Positions 47,965-58,994 of a stretch of DNA of 64,000 nucleotides are shown here, one piece after another (position 1 is the stretch's first letter; each line of letters begins with the position of its first letter). Both the position numbers and the translations under genes were made by a program. The notes under the pieces were generated by a model, which worked only from the letters and a program-made list of their open reading frames with translations, had not been told where the DNA came from and did not search any database. Origin of the DNA: Macrocystis pyrifera (lineage: Eukaryota > Sar > Phaeophyceae > Laminariales > Laminariaceae); assembly GCA_031763025.1 (NCBI GenBank), contig JASSKH010000029.1, forward strand, positions 4,369,095 through 4,433,094, written 5' to 3'.

Positions 47965-50063
47965 TGTGGCGTGTGCAAGTAGCTGTACTGGTATGGAGCA
48001 AAGCGCGTGTAATTTATTTTCCGGCGGCCTAAGCACCGATGCCGGGGTCGCTGCAGCGTCGTGGTTTGGAACGGCCAGAACATCGAGTCTGGGGTCGTCG
48101 CAGAAGTACCGCTTGGCACTGCTGGGGCGTCGTTTCTGCCGTCGTTGCAGCATCATCTTTCGGACCACCAGAACATCACCACGGCCAGGACCTGAAACTA
48201 GCTCCTGTAGATAGATGGCAACCCATAATTTGTCGACGATACATTTGCCTACAGGCATTTCTGTCGAGGCAATCCCCTAGTTTGTTGATTCTGCTGGACG
48301 CATTTCTTCGTCAAAAAACCGAACCGTCGAAATACGAATTGATTGCTGGACATTGTGATGATCGACACAGCAGCAGTGGCAAGTTTAGCACAGCGGCAGC
48401 AAGCAGTAGTTAGTGCATCTGGCCTCTTTCGAGAGCAAAAAGCATCATATACAGGCGTATGCTCAACAACGGCGTGAAACGCGTGCTGCGGTGGGAGAAT
48501 TTTCTGTTCATCCTCTCTAAGCTATCTGTACACCTCGCCCAACGAGCGGCTTAGAAAACACTTGTGTGAAGTAAGCCCTACGCACAATCCAACGGGCTAC
48601 TATAGGTACAACAGATGTATAATAACAACACCGTTGAAAAAAAATGCATCGTGTGTCCTGCCGTCCACACCAATGAATTTGGGGCGGAGCCCCGGGCAGA
48701 CTATCTCTCGTGCAGTCAGTTATGGTGTGGAGGGCCCACCAAGATGGGTCGTTGCCTCGGGTCTTGACGGAACAGGGTGGAGGGCCTCTGGTGACCTTAA
48801 ACTTGTGTGTAATGAGGCGGTGCAATCTAGGGGGAGGGGACCTGGTACCCACGATCGGACGCACATATGATTGGGTACTTTGAGGGTCGAGGAGCGCCGC
48901 CAGCGAGAAACATTGGGCTACACTGTAGCAAAGTAGTAACGCTCCTCCTACCGTGGCACGGCTCGTAGAATTTTGGGTACGGAGTCCCATGGCTTACGGA
49001 GGGTGTGTGCTTGGTGTGTGTCCATTCCGATCTACTAGGCGGATTTCAGGGTCTGTGTGTGATGTACGGCGGCTCGAACGCTCGTTCCTGCTTCCAATGT
49101 GTCACAGCAAAACGCCTTAACGTTGCCAGGCCACCGTTCGTTTTATTTAATAGTTTGTTGCGTGAACTGCGCGAGGATGGGTCACCTGTCGTGAGCGAAA
49201 GAAAGACCGGTTGGTAGCGGTGGTGTTGCAACGCGATGCCAACAATAATAGAAGAAGGAACCTTTGCTGCTACAGAAATAAACGGGCAACACGCGTTAAA
49301 CCGTTTCAGTACCGCAGTCCCGCTTTGGGACAAACTACCTAGAATTTGAGTGATTTGTCCCCAAACGAGACTGTACAGCTCCAAAAAGGGATCGTAAACA
49401 GCAGTCAAGTCAGTGTGACCGAGATCGCCAAAATAATCGAAATCTGCAGGTTTTGGACCGGCGAAAAGGGAAAGATTAGCGATGCCGTCTTGAGAGCGAT
49501 CTATCTGCAGTACAGAGTAGTAGAGAACGGAGCCGTTCATCGAGCAGCGAGAGTTAAAATCGACACAGTAATTGCGCTCGACGGTTCAACAGCAAACTTG
49601 ATAAGTGTCCCCTACATCGATGAGTCGTATTTACCTATAGGTACTTTGCTACAGCAGGAGCAGCAGCAGAGCGAAAGGACCGCCCTTGCTTCCCTCTACG
49701 TCGACAGCGCACCAATGTACCTGGTAAGAAATAACAATAAGTGATGCAATAGAAGGAAGTCCAATGATACGTGCAGTAGTACTTCTTCTACGTTTTCGCA
49801 AAATGACGGACGGCGGCGAGCACCTCGAACGCATCCTAAAAGAAAAAGAAAGGAGCGGGGATGTTTTTTATCATGATACGCGCTCGCGTGTATGATGTTG
49901 ACACATTATGCCCGCGCACTATTTCACTCTTTACATATTTCTCCGGCATACCTCTACCAAGCCTACCTAGAAGCCAAATGTGTCAAGTGCTTCCAGTGTC
50001 AACGTTTGGCGTGACCCCACCCCCCACCCCCACCCCGCCCCCGCCCCCCAGCCCTGCGCCCCA

Positions 50064-50065
<2 letters not shown>

Positions 50066-50115
<50 letters not shown>
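50066..50115. repeat. Poly-C run, 50 bp
   Basis: Uninterrupted C50 preceded by a C-rich CCCCACCCCCCACC stretch. Confidence 0.95.
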
Positions 50116-50116
<1 letters not shown>

Positions 50117-50455
50117 ATGTAGAATCGACAACCCTCCTCCCCAATCTAGACACAACGACACCCCTATATGGCTCCGACCAACTCGTACCAATTCGTGTGC
50201 CACCGGCCTTCGACGAAACAACGACAAACTCATTCGTTCTCGTGTTGCCACAGCTTCTTGAGGCGTGTCCCTGCAAGTGAGATATACCCGCTCCCCCCCC
50301 TCCCCCCTCTATCCTCCAGCCTACTTCCCTCTTCTCCTGTCATCTCCCATCCCCTCCCCTCCCCTAGCCTGCCCCGCCCTCCCCACGGCGACATTCCCTA
50401 CGCCCCCTCCTCTCCCGCCTTCCCCAAGCCCGAACACCTCTGAAAACAACACAAC

Positions 50456-50633
50456 TTCAGCTGTATTACCGATTCCCGTTTCCAATCGGCGCCGCTGAAC
50501 AAACGCCTCCGCAAATAACAAAACTGCAGCTGTATCGCCGATTCCCGTTTCCGATCGGAAAACGACCGAAAAAACGTCTCGTAAAACAACAGAATTCCTG
50601 CTGTATGTATCACCGATTCGCGTTTCCAATCGA
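50456..50633. repeat. ~60 bp tandem repeat, 3 copies, spanning an exon end
   Basis: CCGATTCCCGTTTCCAATCG recurs at about 50470, 50538 and (as CGATTCGCGTTTCCAATCG) 50614, each with a GCTGTAT flank. On - the rightmost unit contains the end of GCL copy 2 exon SIGNANR and its GTGATA donor. Confidence 0.85.
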
Positions 50634-50841
50634 AACCGAAGAAGACGCGGAGGCAGCAGCAGCGGCAGTCCCTACAGACGGCGATGCCGGGGACGGAGAT
50701 GGTCCATCCCCTCCCCCGCCACCGCCAGTGGCACCGTTGACACCGGTGGCACCCGAAGCGTTCCCGCTCGCATCATCCTCTTCCCTGCGTCGTTGCTCCT
50801 TCTCCCGAACCTTTTGCTTCTCCGCTGCTCGCTTCACGAAC
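50614..50841 (-). CDS. GCLC: GCL copy 2 downstream exon: KFVKRAAEKQKVREKEQRRR
   Basis: ACAAG|G completes Lys, then FVKRAAEKQKVREKEQRRRE, a Gly/Ala/Ser/Pro-rich tail and VSIGNANR with donor CG|GTGATA. Homologous to copy 1 at 15924. The charged helix plus low-complexity tail is a lineage-specific C-terminal extension of GCL. Further exons may follow below 50614, none recognised. Confidence 0.7.
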
Positions 50842-50920
50842 CTTGTTTGGTTGGGTGTCGATGGCGGATTAAATTGGACAAAACAAAATACACAGAGAAA
50901 AAGGAACAGCAGGAGGAGGA

Positions 50921-50956
<36 letters not shown>

Positions 50957-51024
50957 CGCACGATCGATCGATCAAAGTGCGGATCAGACCCAGCAAAGGG
51001 ACGACAGAAAGAAAAAAAAGGCGT

Positions 51025-51070
<46 letters not shown>
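51025..51070. repeat. Poly-G run, 46 bp
   Basis: G46 in the intron between the last two GCL copy 2 exons; a (CAG)n run of about 12 units precedes it at 50918-50955. Confidence 0.95.
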
Positions 51071-51072
<2 letters not shown>

Positions 51073-51126
51073 GACACGAGCGGGATACGTACACTTTTCA
51101 GTTTTTGACAAGAACAAAGATGCCGG

Positions 51127-51345
51127 ATGGTTGGTGGCTTGATTGGTTGGATTGGTGTTGGTTGGTTGACTCTTTGTTGGTTGGTTCTTTGTTGGTTGAT
51201 TGTTTTGTTTGCTGATAGTGTGATTGGCAAGTTTGGTGGTTCGTTGGCTGGTTTGAGATGGGTTTGGTTGGATGCATGTTTGGTTGGCTTGTTGGTTAGT
51301 TCGTGGGGGGAACAGTTAGCATGGTTGGTTGGTTGATGCCACCGT
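51127..51345. repeat. GGTT/GTTG-rich simple sequence
   Basis: Degenerate TTGGTTGG / GTTGGTTGA units on +, like those at 62520-62800 and 63260-63420. Confidence 0.8.
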
Positions 51346-51611
51346 TCGTCGCAGTCGCCACAAATCCAGCGCCGCCCACTATAAACACAAAAACGTACAT
51401 ATGTAACATAACCAAAAGTTATGGTGCCCAAGCCATCGTACGACAGGTCTCCGCAGTGTGATAACATATCGTATATATATATATATATACATGAGTACCA
51501 GGTAACAGGTCATGACGCATATGCTGTACGTACAGCAGAAGGTCTCCAAATCGCGCCAAAATTGAAAAAAAAAAAAAAAAAAATGCCCACTAGACAGTGC
51601 CCGCCACTCAC

Positions 51612-51739
51612 TTTCGAATAAGCCGGTTGCGATACTGGACTTCCATTTTGCTCGAGTCGAGCACGACATCCCACGCTTCATCCTGTGTCACCTCCCGGAC
51701 GATGGGTGTCCCCCAGGAGCTCCGGGCACGCGCGCTTCC
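51612..51739 (-). pseudogene. GCLC: GCL copy 2 exon: CPELLGD / DVVLDSSK
   Basis: The CPELLGD stretch lies in one frame and AWDVVLDSSKMEVQYRNRLI in another. Compared with copy 1 the exon has lost one base before CPELLGD and two after it, so entry in the normal phase reads a replaced first half and restores the normal tail. The end, AAA|GTGAGT, overlaps a TGA. Confidence 0.85.
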
Positions 51740-51787
51740 CTGTGTTAACGTTTCGTGGTGAAAAATACGTGTCAACAAATCGGTTAC

Positions 51788-51850
51788 AAGGGGGCTTCGC
51801 CCCGGCGGGCTGACGCCTGGTTGCGGCTTCGCGCAGGCTCGGAACGGTGA
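51788..51850. repeat. GC-rich palindromic repeat, second copy
   Basis: GGGGGCTTCGCCCCGGCGGG then CTGACGCCTGGTTGCGG; see 44905. It can fold as a GGGGGCTTCGCCCC hairpin. Confidence 0.7.
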
Positions 51851-52030
51851 AGAGAGGTACAACAGTAGATAAGCCGAGGGCGCACAAAAGCGGCTGCGCT
51901 GTCAAGGGGTGTGTACTTCAACAGTAAAGTACGTCTGCTCGTGTTGGAGATGAAAAAAAAAAAAAAAAACATAAGAGAGGGGTAAGTACTGCTGTATGGA
52001 GAACACCTCGGGTTGCAGGTGTACAGCGAA

Positions 52031-52032
<2 letters not shown>

Positions 52033-52095
<63 letters not shown>

Positions 52096-52096
52096 G
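52033..52096. repeat. (CAG)n array, about 20 units
   Basis: CAG units with one CAA near the right end; an A-run of 18 lies upstream at 51953. Intergenic or intronic to copy 2. Confidence 0.95.
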
Positions 52097-53054
52097 AATT
52101 TACACACACGCAGCAGCAGGTTCACGTGCCTGGCATATACGTGTTTCTAGCACCGCGAAACAAGCACACTCGTATACAGAACAGAACACTAGTTATACAC
52201 CGACACTATACTCGTCTGATACGAACAGCAAAAACAAGCATCAGTAGCACACTATTTAGAACACGACGTTCACACCACAGTATCATAAGATACCACACTG
52301 GTACTGCTGAATGTACTGCTGTGGTACCGGTACTGCTGAACGTACGCGTATCAGCAAGCAGCTGGCAGTCCAAAAGAAAACCGTGTCGTCGACAGGAAAA
52401 CGGAATATTAGACCTTGCATGTACCGTAGGTCACAGCATAACTGTCAAAAAGTACCGCTGTAGTACGAGTACGAACATATATAAATTTGGAACAAATTCT
52501 GCCAAAAAAAAAAAAAGTAAGCCCTTGATCACACCACACCATTGGTTAAATAAAGTTACAGCGTCCACCGTTTTCACGGCACGAGCGCACACGAGGCCCG
52601 GCCCGGCCCGGCGCGAAGCAGGCCGGCGGGCACGATGGCAGATGAATCGACCGAAAAGCGTTCACCGCCTCGCTAGAAAAAATCCCGACATGCTCCTGAG
52701 AAATGCACGCGGTAGAGATATTGGTGGATCGCAAGGTTCAAAGAGCTACAGCAATTATCCCGCACGGGACTGTCAAAAAATATACCTATGTACGATACGG
52801 CGAGCCTGTAATGAACGCATAAAAATCCTCTACAAAAACCACGCCCGTGATACACGGCCTGAGCACGGCCGAGGCCGCCCCTGACAGAGCAGACAGAGTA
52901 GGGGTCGGCGGGCACGATGAGGAAGCAGCGCCCCGCCAGGTGTCCCTCATCACAAGCTTTCACGGAAACGGCTCAAAACAACGTGTAAGACAGGCCGCGG
53001 AGCTCACACAACCAAGCACCAACAATACCGTACACGCATTAATGCTCAGGACTG

Positions 53055-53220
53055 TTCACGGGTCGGGTCAAACCTCGGGAGTCAGGCCGGGTCGGGTCGG
53101 GCAAAAAGGTGGCACGACCCGAGCCGATCTGACCCGACCCGACCCGACCCGACCCTACCCGACCCGAACCCGACCCGTGAGACTTGTAAAAGCTCTGACC
53201 TGACCCGTGGGCCGGGTCAT
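53055..53220. repeat. (GGGTC)n / (GACCC)n inverted pair
   Basis: GGGTCGGGTC units at 53055-53105 and GACCCGACCC units at 53110-53172 are complementary and separated by a short spacer, so the region can fold into a long imperfect hairpin. Confidence 0.85.
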
Positions 53221-53557
53221 GTGGTCCGTGAAGAGCCCTGGATATAATTCATACACTCCGAGCGGCAATGTAATACCCGTTTGGACTCTGATATGAGCAT
53301 CAAACGGAGTTTATGTTGCTTATATTGCCGGTCATAGTGGTACGTCCGGTACTGTGTATGTACGCCCAGAATACTGCTGTAGGCACGCGAAACCTCATTC
53401 ATCCCGCCAGAAACACACAGGGGTGGCCGTCACTTCCGCCAAATAAATAGTTATCCGGGAACATTCCGATCAAATTTCATCAACCATGTTCTAGGATTGT
53501 AAAAGAATTCCCTGGGTATGAATGAACTGTATTCGGAAACGTAATGCTTCACCTCGC

Positions 53558-53559
<2 letters not shown>

Positions 53560-53590
<31 letters not shown>
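53560..53590. repeat. Poly-C run, 31 bp
   Basis: C31 just downstream (- strand sense) of the 53696 donor of GCL copy 2. Confidence 0.95.
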
Positions 53591-53593
<3 letters not shown>

Positions 53594-53695
53594 CCCAACC
53601 CCGACCCCCGGCCCACCCAAAACACATTTCTTATTCCGCCACGTCTCCCTCTCTCTTTAGTCTCTTTCTCTCCCTCCTCCCCCTATTCCTCTCAC

Positions 53696-53855
53696 CAGCC
53701 CGATGTCCTGGCAGGCCGTGACCAGATCGTACGCGATCTCATCCGTCACCACCGAGTCCTGCTTGTAGTCCGGGTGGCTGGTGACAAACTTCCGGAGCCA
53801 AGCGGCGGTGGTCATCACCTCGCCGGCGGCCCTCCTTCGGAGGTGTTCCAGGTAC
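53696..53855 (-). CDS. GCLC: GCL copy 2 exon: YLEHLRRRAAGEVMTTAAWL
   Basis: Reads YLEHLRRRAAGEVMTTAAWL, RKFVTSHPDYKQDSVVTDE, YDLVTACQDIGL. 160 bp as in copy 1, open. A MITE (53882) ends 27 bp upstream of the acceptor. Confidence 0.97.
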
Positions 53856-53881
53856 CTGCCAAGGAGTAGATGGATAGACAT

Positions 53882-53984
53882 TACGGGGGTCCATAGTTAA
53901 TAGGACCTACGGTATACATAAAAACCTGTATATTTACCAATTTTTACCGACAACATTCGGTCCTATTTACTACGGACCCCCGTA
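53882..53984. mobile_element. MITE copy 8 (near a splice acceptor)
   Basis: TACGGGGGTCCATAGTTAAT ... CTATTTACTACGGACCCCCGTA. Its left end lies 27 bp from the GCL copy 2 exon start at 53855, so the element occupies the branch-point region of that intron. Confidence 0.94.
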
Positions 53985-54609
53985 ATAGATTAGAGAGATA
54001 AGATAGAAATACATGGAACACATTGAAAAAAACAAGCATCACGAGCAAAGGGGGAGTTTTCATTTTACGCCGCGCCCAAAAACAAGGAGGGTTCATTTCG
54101 ACCTTGATGACGCCGGTTCTGCGGGCCAGGCTCTTATGACCGCCGATCGTTATTCACATGCATACTGCCATGTGTTTGGTCTGCGCCCTCAACATAGGGG
54201 GTCCGGTTCCGCCTGGACGAAGCCGGCTCTAGGAGCGAGGTTTTGCGACCGCCGACCGCTGTCCGTATACACTGCCGAGCACATGGTTCTCTAAAAGAAA
54301 CGCTCCCATCAAAGGAAACGAGCAACACTCACCATATGCGAGGCTGAGAGCAGCAGGAGAACAAGAAATACAGCGGGAGTCGTTATATGTGCACCGTAAG
54401 ATGCACACATTTTCTCAAGTACAACAAGCCAACCAACGTGCACAAGTTGGCGATAGTCACAAGTATCTTCCTTCCGCACGAGTCTCTACCAACACCTACA
54501 CACGCGTAATAAAAAAATAGGGAGGGGGGGGGCGGGGGGGGGGGCGTACTCATTTGTTGCTTGCCTTAAGTCATTTGACCATTGACCACGCATCCCTTTC
54601 GAGACGGGA

Positions 54610-54610
<1 letters not shown>

Positions 54611-54646
<36 letters not shown>

Positions 54647-54703
54647 ACTCGATAGGAGAGATGTGCTCGATGTCATGCATGGCCGTAGTCGTATGACCAT
54701 ATA

Positions 54704-54733
<30 letters not shown>
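54611..54733 (-). repeat. Family B 3' end between two poly-G runs
   Basis: G35 (54611-54645), then TACTCGATAGGAG...TGTCATGCATGGCCGTAGTC and GTATGACCATATA, then G30 (54704-54733). Read on -, it is the family B 3' end followed by poly-C. Confidence 0.85.
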
Positions 54734-54734
<1 letters not shown>

Positions 54735-55506
54735 AGCGTTTTTTTTTCCAGTTATTTTTTCTGGCAAAACGGTGCTGCTGTCTCCGCCAGCCAGTAAGCT
54801 GGTCGAAAATAGACGAGCGCTGTTCCATCTCTTCGCTGTCTCCGCCAGCCAGTAAATTGGTCGATAATAGACGAGCGCTGTTCCATCTCTTCCAAAATTC
54901 TGATTTTTCAAGAACACACACCAACCCCAACACACACCAACACGAGCACCAAAACCAACACCATCAACACCATCAACACCAACACGACAACAACCACCAG
55001 CAACCAAATTGCATGCTGCACAGGCCCCCACCGACGTGAAAGGGAAAACGAACCCGCGCAGCAGGATGTATTCGTAAACGGTGTCGGCCTTGTGTGCGTT
55101 GGCGGCTGCTGTTTCCGATGGATGGCGTCTCCGCTGCAAGCATCTTTCAGGTTCGCTCTTGGTTTGTGTCTCTTATCCAAAGCGAGAGCAACACACCCTT
55201 TAGCGCTGCAGTGCGCATGAACCTAAATCTGACTCTACCTTCCAAGTGTTTCGTCCTCACAATGAATGGGAGTGCAGTGTTTAATAAAAAAAAGCGTTAA
55301 AGCTCCAAAGGGCGCCGTACGAAAAAAAAAAAAAAATTAAAAAAAAAAAGAAACGAAAAAAAGGTAGTGACGTTAACATGCAAAAAAAAAAAAAAAAAAA
55401 AAAAAAACTCGCACTCACTCGAATGAAAATAATAACCAAAAACAAAACACCCAACAATAATAAAAACAGCCAACATCAACAACAACAACAACAACAACAA
55501 ACTCAC

Positions 55507-55591
55507 TTATCCACCCGTTGGATCGTGGACGGATCTGCGGTGATGTACTCCAAATAGGCGTGAACTAACGGGATCAGTCCCGGGAAATCCC
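55507..55591 (-). CDS. GCLC: GCL copy 2 exon: DFPGLIPLVHAYLEYITADP
   Basis: CAG|GG GAT then DFPGLIPLVHAYLEYITADP and STIQRVD. 85 bp, one base shorter than copy 1 at the 5' edge; this fits if the upstream donor is used two bases later. Donor AA|GTGAGT. Confidence 0.93.
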
Positions 55592-56119
55592 CTGTACCGA
55601 TGCAGTTCGATTCGAGGAGTAGGTTGTCCGGACAAACAGGAGCGTTATCAGTCGGGAAAGAGGAGAGAACCGTCAAGAGAAGCGGCCGCGCCGAGCGATA
55701 GAAAACCCGCTGCAACATCAAGAGTACCAGTAATTTCCAAGCGAAGGGCAAGAAACGGCCTCGTGCTTCCAGCTCATACGTTTGCCTTCTTACTGCTGCT
55801 GTATGTATACAGTAATCAGAACCGAGTTAAGCTCAGAAACATGTGGGGAATACGTGGCATGTCGATCCATCGCGGCGTCAGAATACTCCTGCCCCCCGCA
55901 TCAATCAACGCTTGTTTCTGGAAGGCTTGTTAGACACGGCACGGCACCGGCTACAGCAGCCTTCTCGCGGCGTCGTATTGGCACACGAAAAAAAAAAAAA
56001 AACAAAAACAAAAACAAAAACAAAAAAGACTTCTAACCAAGGGTCAGGGCGGGGGGTCGGTTGCTCTCGAAAATGAGTCTCCCGGTCCCCGACATCGAAC
56101 AAAAAAAAAGCTTGTACGT

Positions 56120-56190
56120 AGCAACCCTCCATAGTCGCACGACGATGGCCATGCGTGACATGAGAGCAAGCCCCCCCCCCCCCCCCCCCG
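56120..56190 (+). repeat. Family B 3' end with poly-C tail
   Basis: CCTCCATAGTCGCACGACGA then TGGCCATGCGTGACATGAGA, GCAAG and about 20 C. Truncated and diverged but the same order as 46910-46976. Confidence 0.75.
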
Positions 56191-56573
56191 CCTCCCCAAT
56201 GCGTCAAGACGCGGCATCCATCATAGCTCCCTCGCGCCTTAGAAACGTAACCACACGAAAAAAAAAACACACACACACACACACACACCTCAGCCCAATC
56301 CCCTCCCCAACAAAAACCTCTCACTCCTTGTCCCGCGCCCTTGCTTGCGCACCTTCCTCCCTTCAAGATCGGCGGCTTATCTCCGCGATGCCGTTATGCA
56401 GGTCAACATCAAGTGGCCGTGGGCCATGAAACCGCAACAACAACATCAACAACAGAAACAATATCAACAACAAGAGCAAGAACAAAAAGCGCGTACACAC
56501 ACACTATCCCCAAACCCTGAAAAAAAAAACTTCCACTACTTGTTCCACTCCTTTCACACAACCAACCACACAC

Positions 56574-56847
56574 CTTCCCTCCATTATCTGAAGCACGGTC
56601 ATCTCCTCGATCCCACTCTGCGGATCGAAATCGCAAGGGGCTATACACCTCGCCCCCCGCGGCCGCCCTCTCTCGCCTAGTAGCCCCGTCCACGGCCGCC
56701 ACGCCGTCTCCCCCCCCCCCCCTCCTCCTCCTCCTCCTCATCCTCCTCCTCCTGCCCGGCTATGTAGTCCACGTTGCTGCGGAAGAAGAAAAACTTGCCC
56801 TCGGTGGCGGCGTCCCTCCCGTGTGCACGGCGCATGTTCTCATCCAC
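56574..56847 (-). pseudogene. GCLC: GCL copy 2 exon: VDENMRRAHGRDAATEGKFF
   Basis: AAAAG|GTG then VDENMRRAHGRDAATEGKFF, an acidic Glu/Gly loop containing a G-run, then in another frame CDFDPQSGIEEMTVLQIMEG. The frame change maps to the G-run and needs a one-base length change. It is 274 bp here against 330 in copy 1. The donor is AAG|GTGTGT, or two bases later, which would suit the next exon's phase. Confidence 0.9.
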
Positions 56848-57814
56848 CTTTTGGTTTACAGAGGTTTGGGGGGGGGGGGGATTTTCGTTCGTCGGGAGGG
56901 GCTTGTTTTATTTTGTCTTGGTGTCTATTCATGTTGTTGGTTTAATTTTAGGAAATGAGGAGACAACAGTCTTGTTTTGTTTCTTGTATTTTTCCTGTAA
57001 CTTTAGTTTTTAAGCTGACGACTGACGTTCATTCGTCTCGGGTAAAGAGGCGTTTCTTTTGCCCTGTGTGCAAAAAAAGGAATTTTTCTTGTCACCACCC
57101 TTCGCCAGGGGCCGTTACGTTTCCCTACATACAATAAACGGTTGTATTGAATATCAGTATACAACAGTTACATATATAGAGGTACAGGACGGTATATACG
57201 TTTGTGTAGGGTCAACACGGGGACTGCATTCTCCGCCAGATTGGTACCACAAGAGATGGCCTGAGTGACAAATTGGTTGCGTTCCACTCGCTTCATGCTC
57301 ATGACGGCTGCGGGAGAATTAAATTGCGGGTTGCCGCCTACATTCCGGAGCTATGCGGGACGATGTCATCGGGGTCTACCCGCTGTATCTATTAATATTA
57401 CTATGGACGGCGGGCAGATTTTGTTTTCGCCGGTCATCATACCCCGGAAAAATATATTCATGAACCGCTGCGGGACGACACATACTCGAGGTGTACCAGC
57501 TACATATTGACGGCGAGTGCGAGCCACCTTTCTGCCGTCTACCGGCTATTTATGTGTACATGCCCGACGACTCGTGCGACAAGGTTTCTCCATTTACCGG
57601 CTACTTATACATTCATGACGATTGCGAGACACCTCTGTTTTGATTGGCGGGTATCTTCAGGAGTTGTGTTGCGAGACACGTATATACGTTGCTTCCGATA
57701 CCCGCCCCATTTCTTAAACCGACTATATACCAGGTACGTGTTAGTGCATGAGTGCTACGTATATGGAACAACTTCTTGCTGTTTCCAGATACTAGGTGCC
57801 GTATTTCAGACGGG

Positions 57815-58318
57815 GTGATAACGTAACACACCGGGTGCAAATATAACACACTGGGTGATATTGTAACACACCGGGTGTAAACATAACACACCCGGTGATA
57901 ATATAAGACACCGGGTGATAACAAACACACCAAGTGATAATATAACACACCGGGTGACAACGTAACACATCGGGTCTTAATAGAACACACCGAATGTAAC
58001 ACACCGCGTGATAATATAAGACACCGGGTGATAACAAACACACCAAGCGATAATATAACACACCGGGTGACAACGTAACACACCGGGTAATAGAACACAC
58101 CGAATGTAACACACCGGGTGTTAATATAACACAGTGGGTGATAATATAACACAACGGGTGACAGTGTAACACACCGGGTGAAAATATAACACACCGGGTG
58201 ATACTATAACACACCGGGTGACAATGTAACACAGCGGGTGTTAATGTAACACACCGGGTGATAATGTAACACAGCGGGTGTTAATGTAAACACACGGGTG
58301 ATAATATAACACACGCCC
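57815..58318. repeat. Minisatellite, ~20 bp unit with higher-order structure
   Basis: About 25 units of AACACACCGGGTGATAATAT with variants (GTAACACAGCGGG, GAACACACCGAAT). A block of about 110 bp including ACAAACACACCAAG is itself repeated (57906-58010 and 58019-58117). Confidence 0.96.
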
Positions 58319-58994
58319 TGAGACGAATTTCAGAGCCGACATTTATAAAAAAACTGATGTCCGTACCGACCAAAAAAAGTGGCATGTGAATTTCGGCGAA
58401 TATTTCCCAAAAGTCACCACCAACAGACTGGACAAAAAGAACAATTCTGAACTGCTGTCATGGCGCTCCATAATAACTTGAATATAGTGTACCGGAAGGT
58501 CATCCTTGCATCGCGTTCATCTCCTGATGCGTCACGAATTGGCTGTCCATAGTGTGCCCAGACGTATAAAAGCATATGTTCTAGACATATTTAGCAACCG
58601 GAATGTGTTTTTCCGTCTGATGCTGATCTCAAAAACAGCTAATAGGTGTCATTTTAAGCACGTTTCGGCATTATTTACCTGGCAGCAGAGCGCGTCGACT
58701 GATATGAAAAATCGAGGCTACGTACAGAAACCTAGTTCGTAGTATGCCGCACACGGACGAACAAAAATCACCCTAATCGTATGTCTGAGTAAGCAGTATC
58801 ACCCCGTCAAAAAAAGAGTACTTTTCTGATCCAAAACATAAGGATCGTTTGTATTAAATAATTACATTTCAATGGTCCCTATATTTCGGGTCAGAGTGGT
58901 AGTTTTTTACATGCATCATACGATGAGAAACACGACACGACACAATAAAAATAACAAAGAAGAAATATCAGCAGGCCTTGAAAAAAAAAACTAG

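Larger units (their letters stand above)
46977..50455. other. No confidently recognised gene
   Basis: Open frames at 47030-47482 (+) and 49346-49744 (+) have protein-like composition but no motif I know; see rejected list. A poly-C run of 50 lies at 50066-50115. Confidence 0.5.

Noticed and set aside
49346-49744. 132-codon open frame on +
   Set aside because: Reads plausibly (EIAKIIEICRFWTGEKGKIS) but is overlapped by a longer open frame on -, and no motif is recognised.
50610-51467. 285-codon open frame on - as a single protein
   Set aside because: Only the last 228 bp (exon with FVKRAAEKQ) has a homologue in GCL copy 1; the rest reads through a G-run, CAG and GGTT repeats and is intronic.
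54486-55139. 217-codon open frame on -
   Set aside because: Runs through two poly-G tracts and simple CAACAC repeats; no independent support.
57613-58232. Cys/Tyr/His-rich repeated open frames on -
   Set aside because: Translation of the 20 bp minisatellite.
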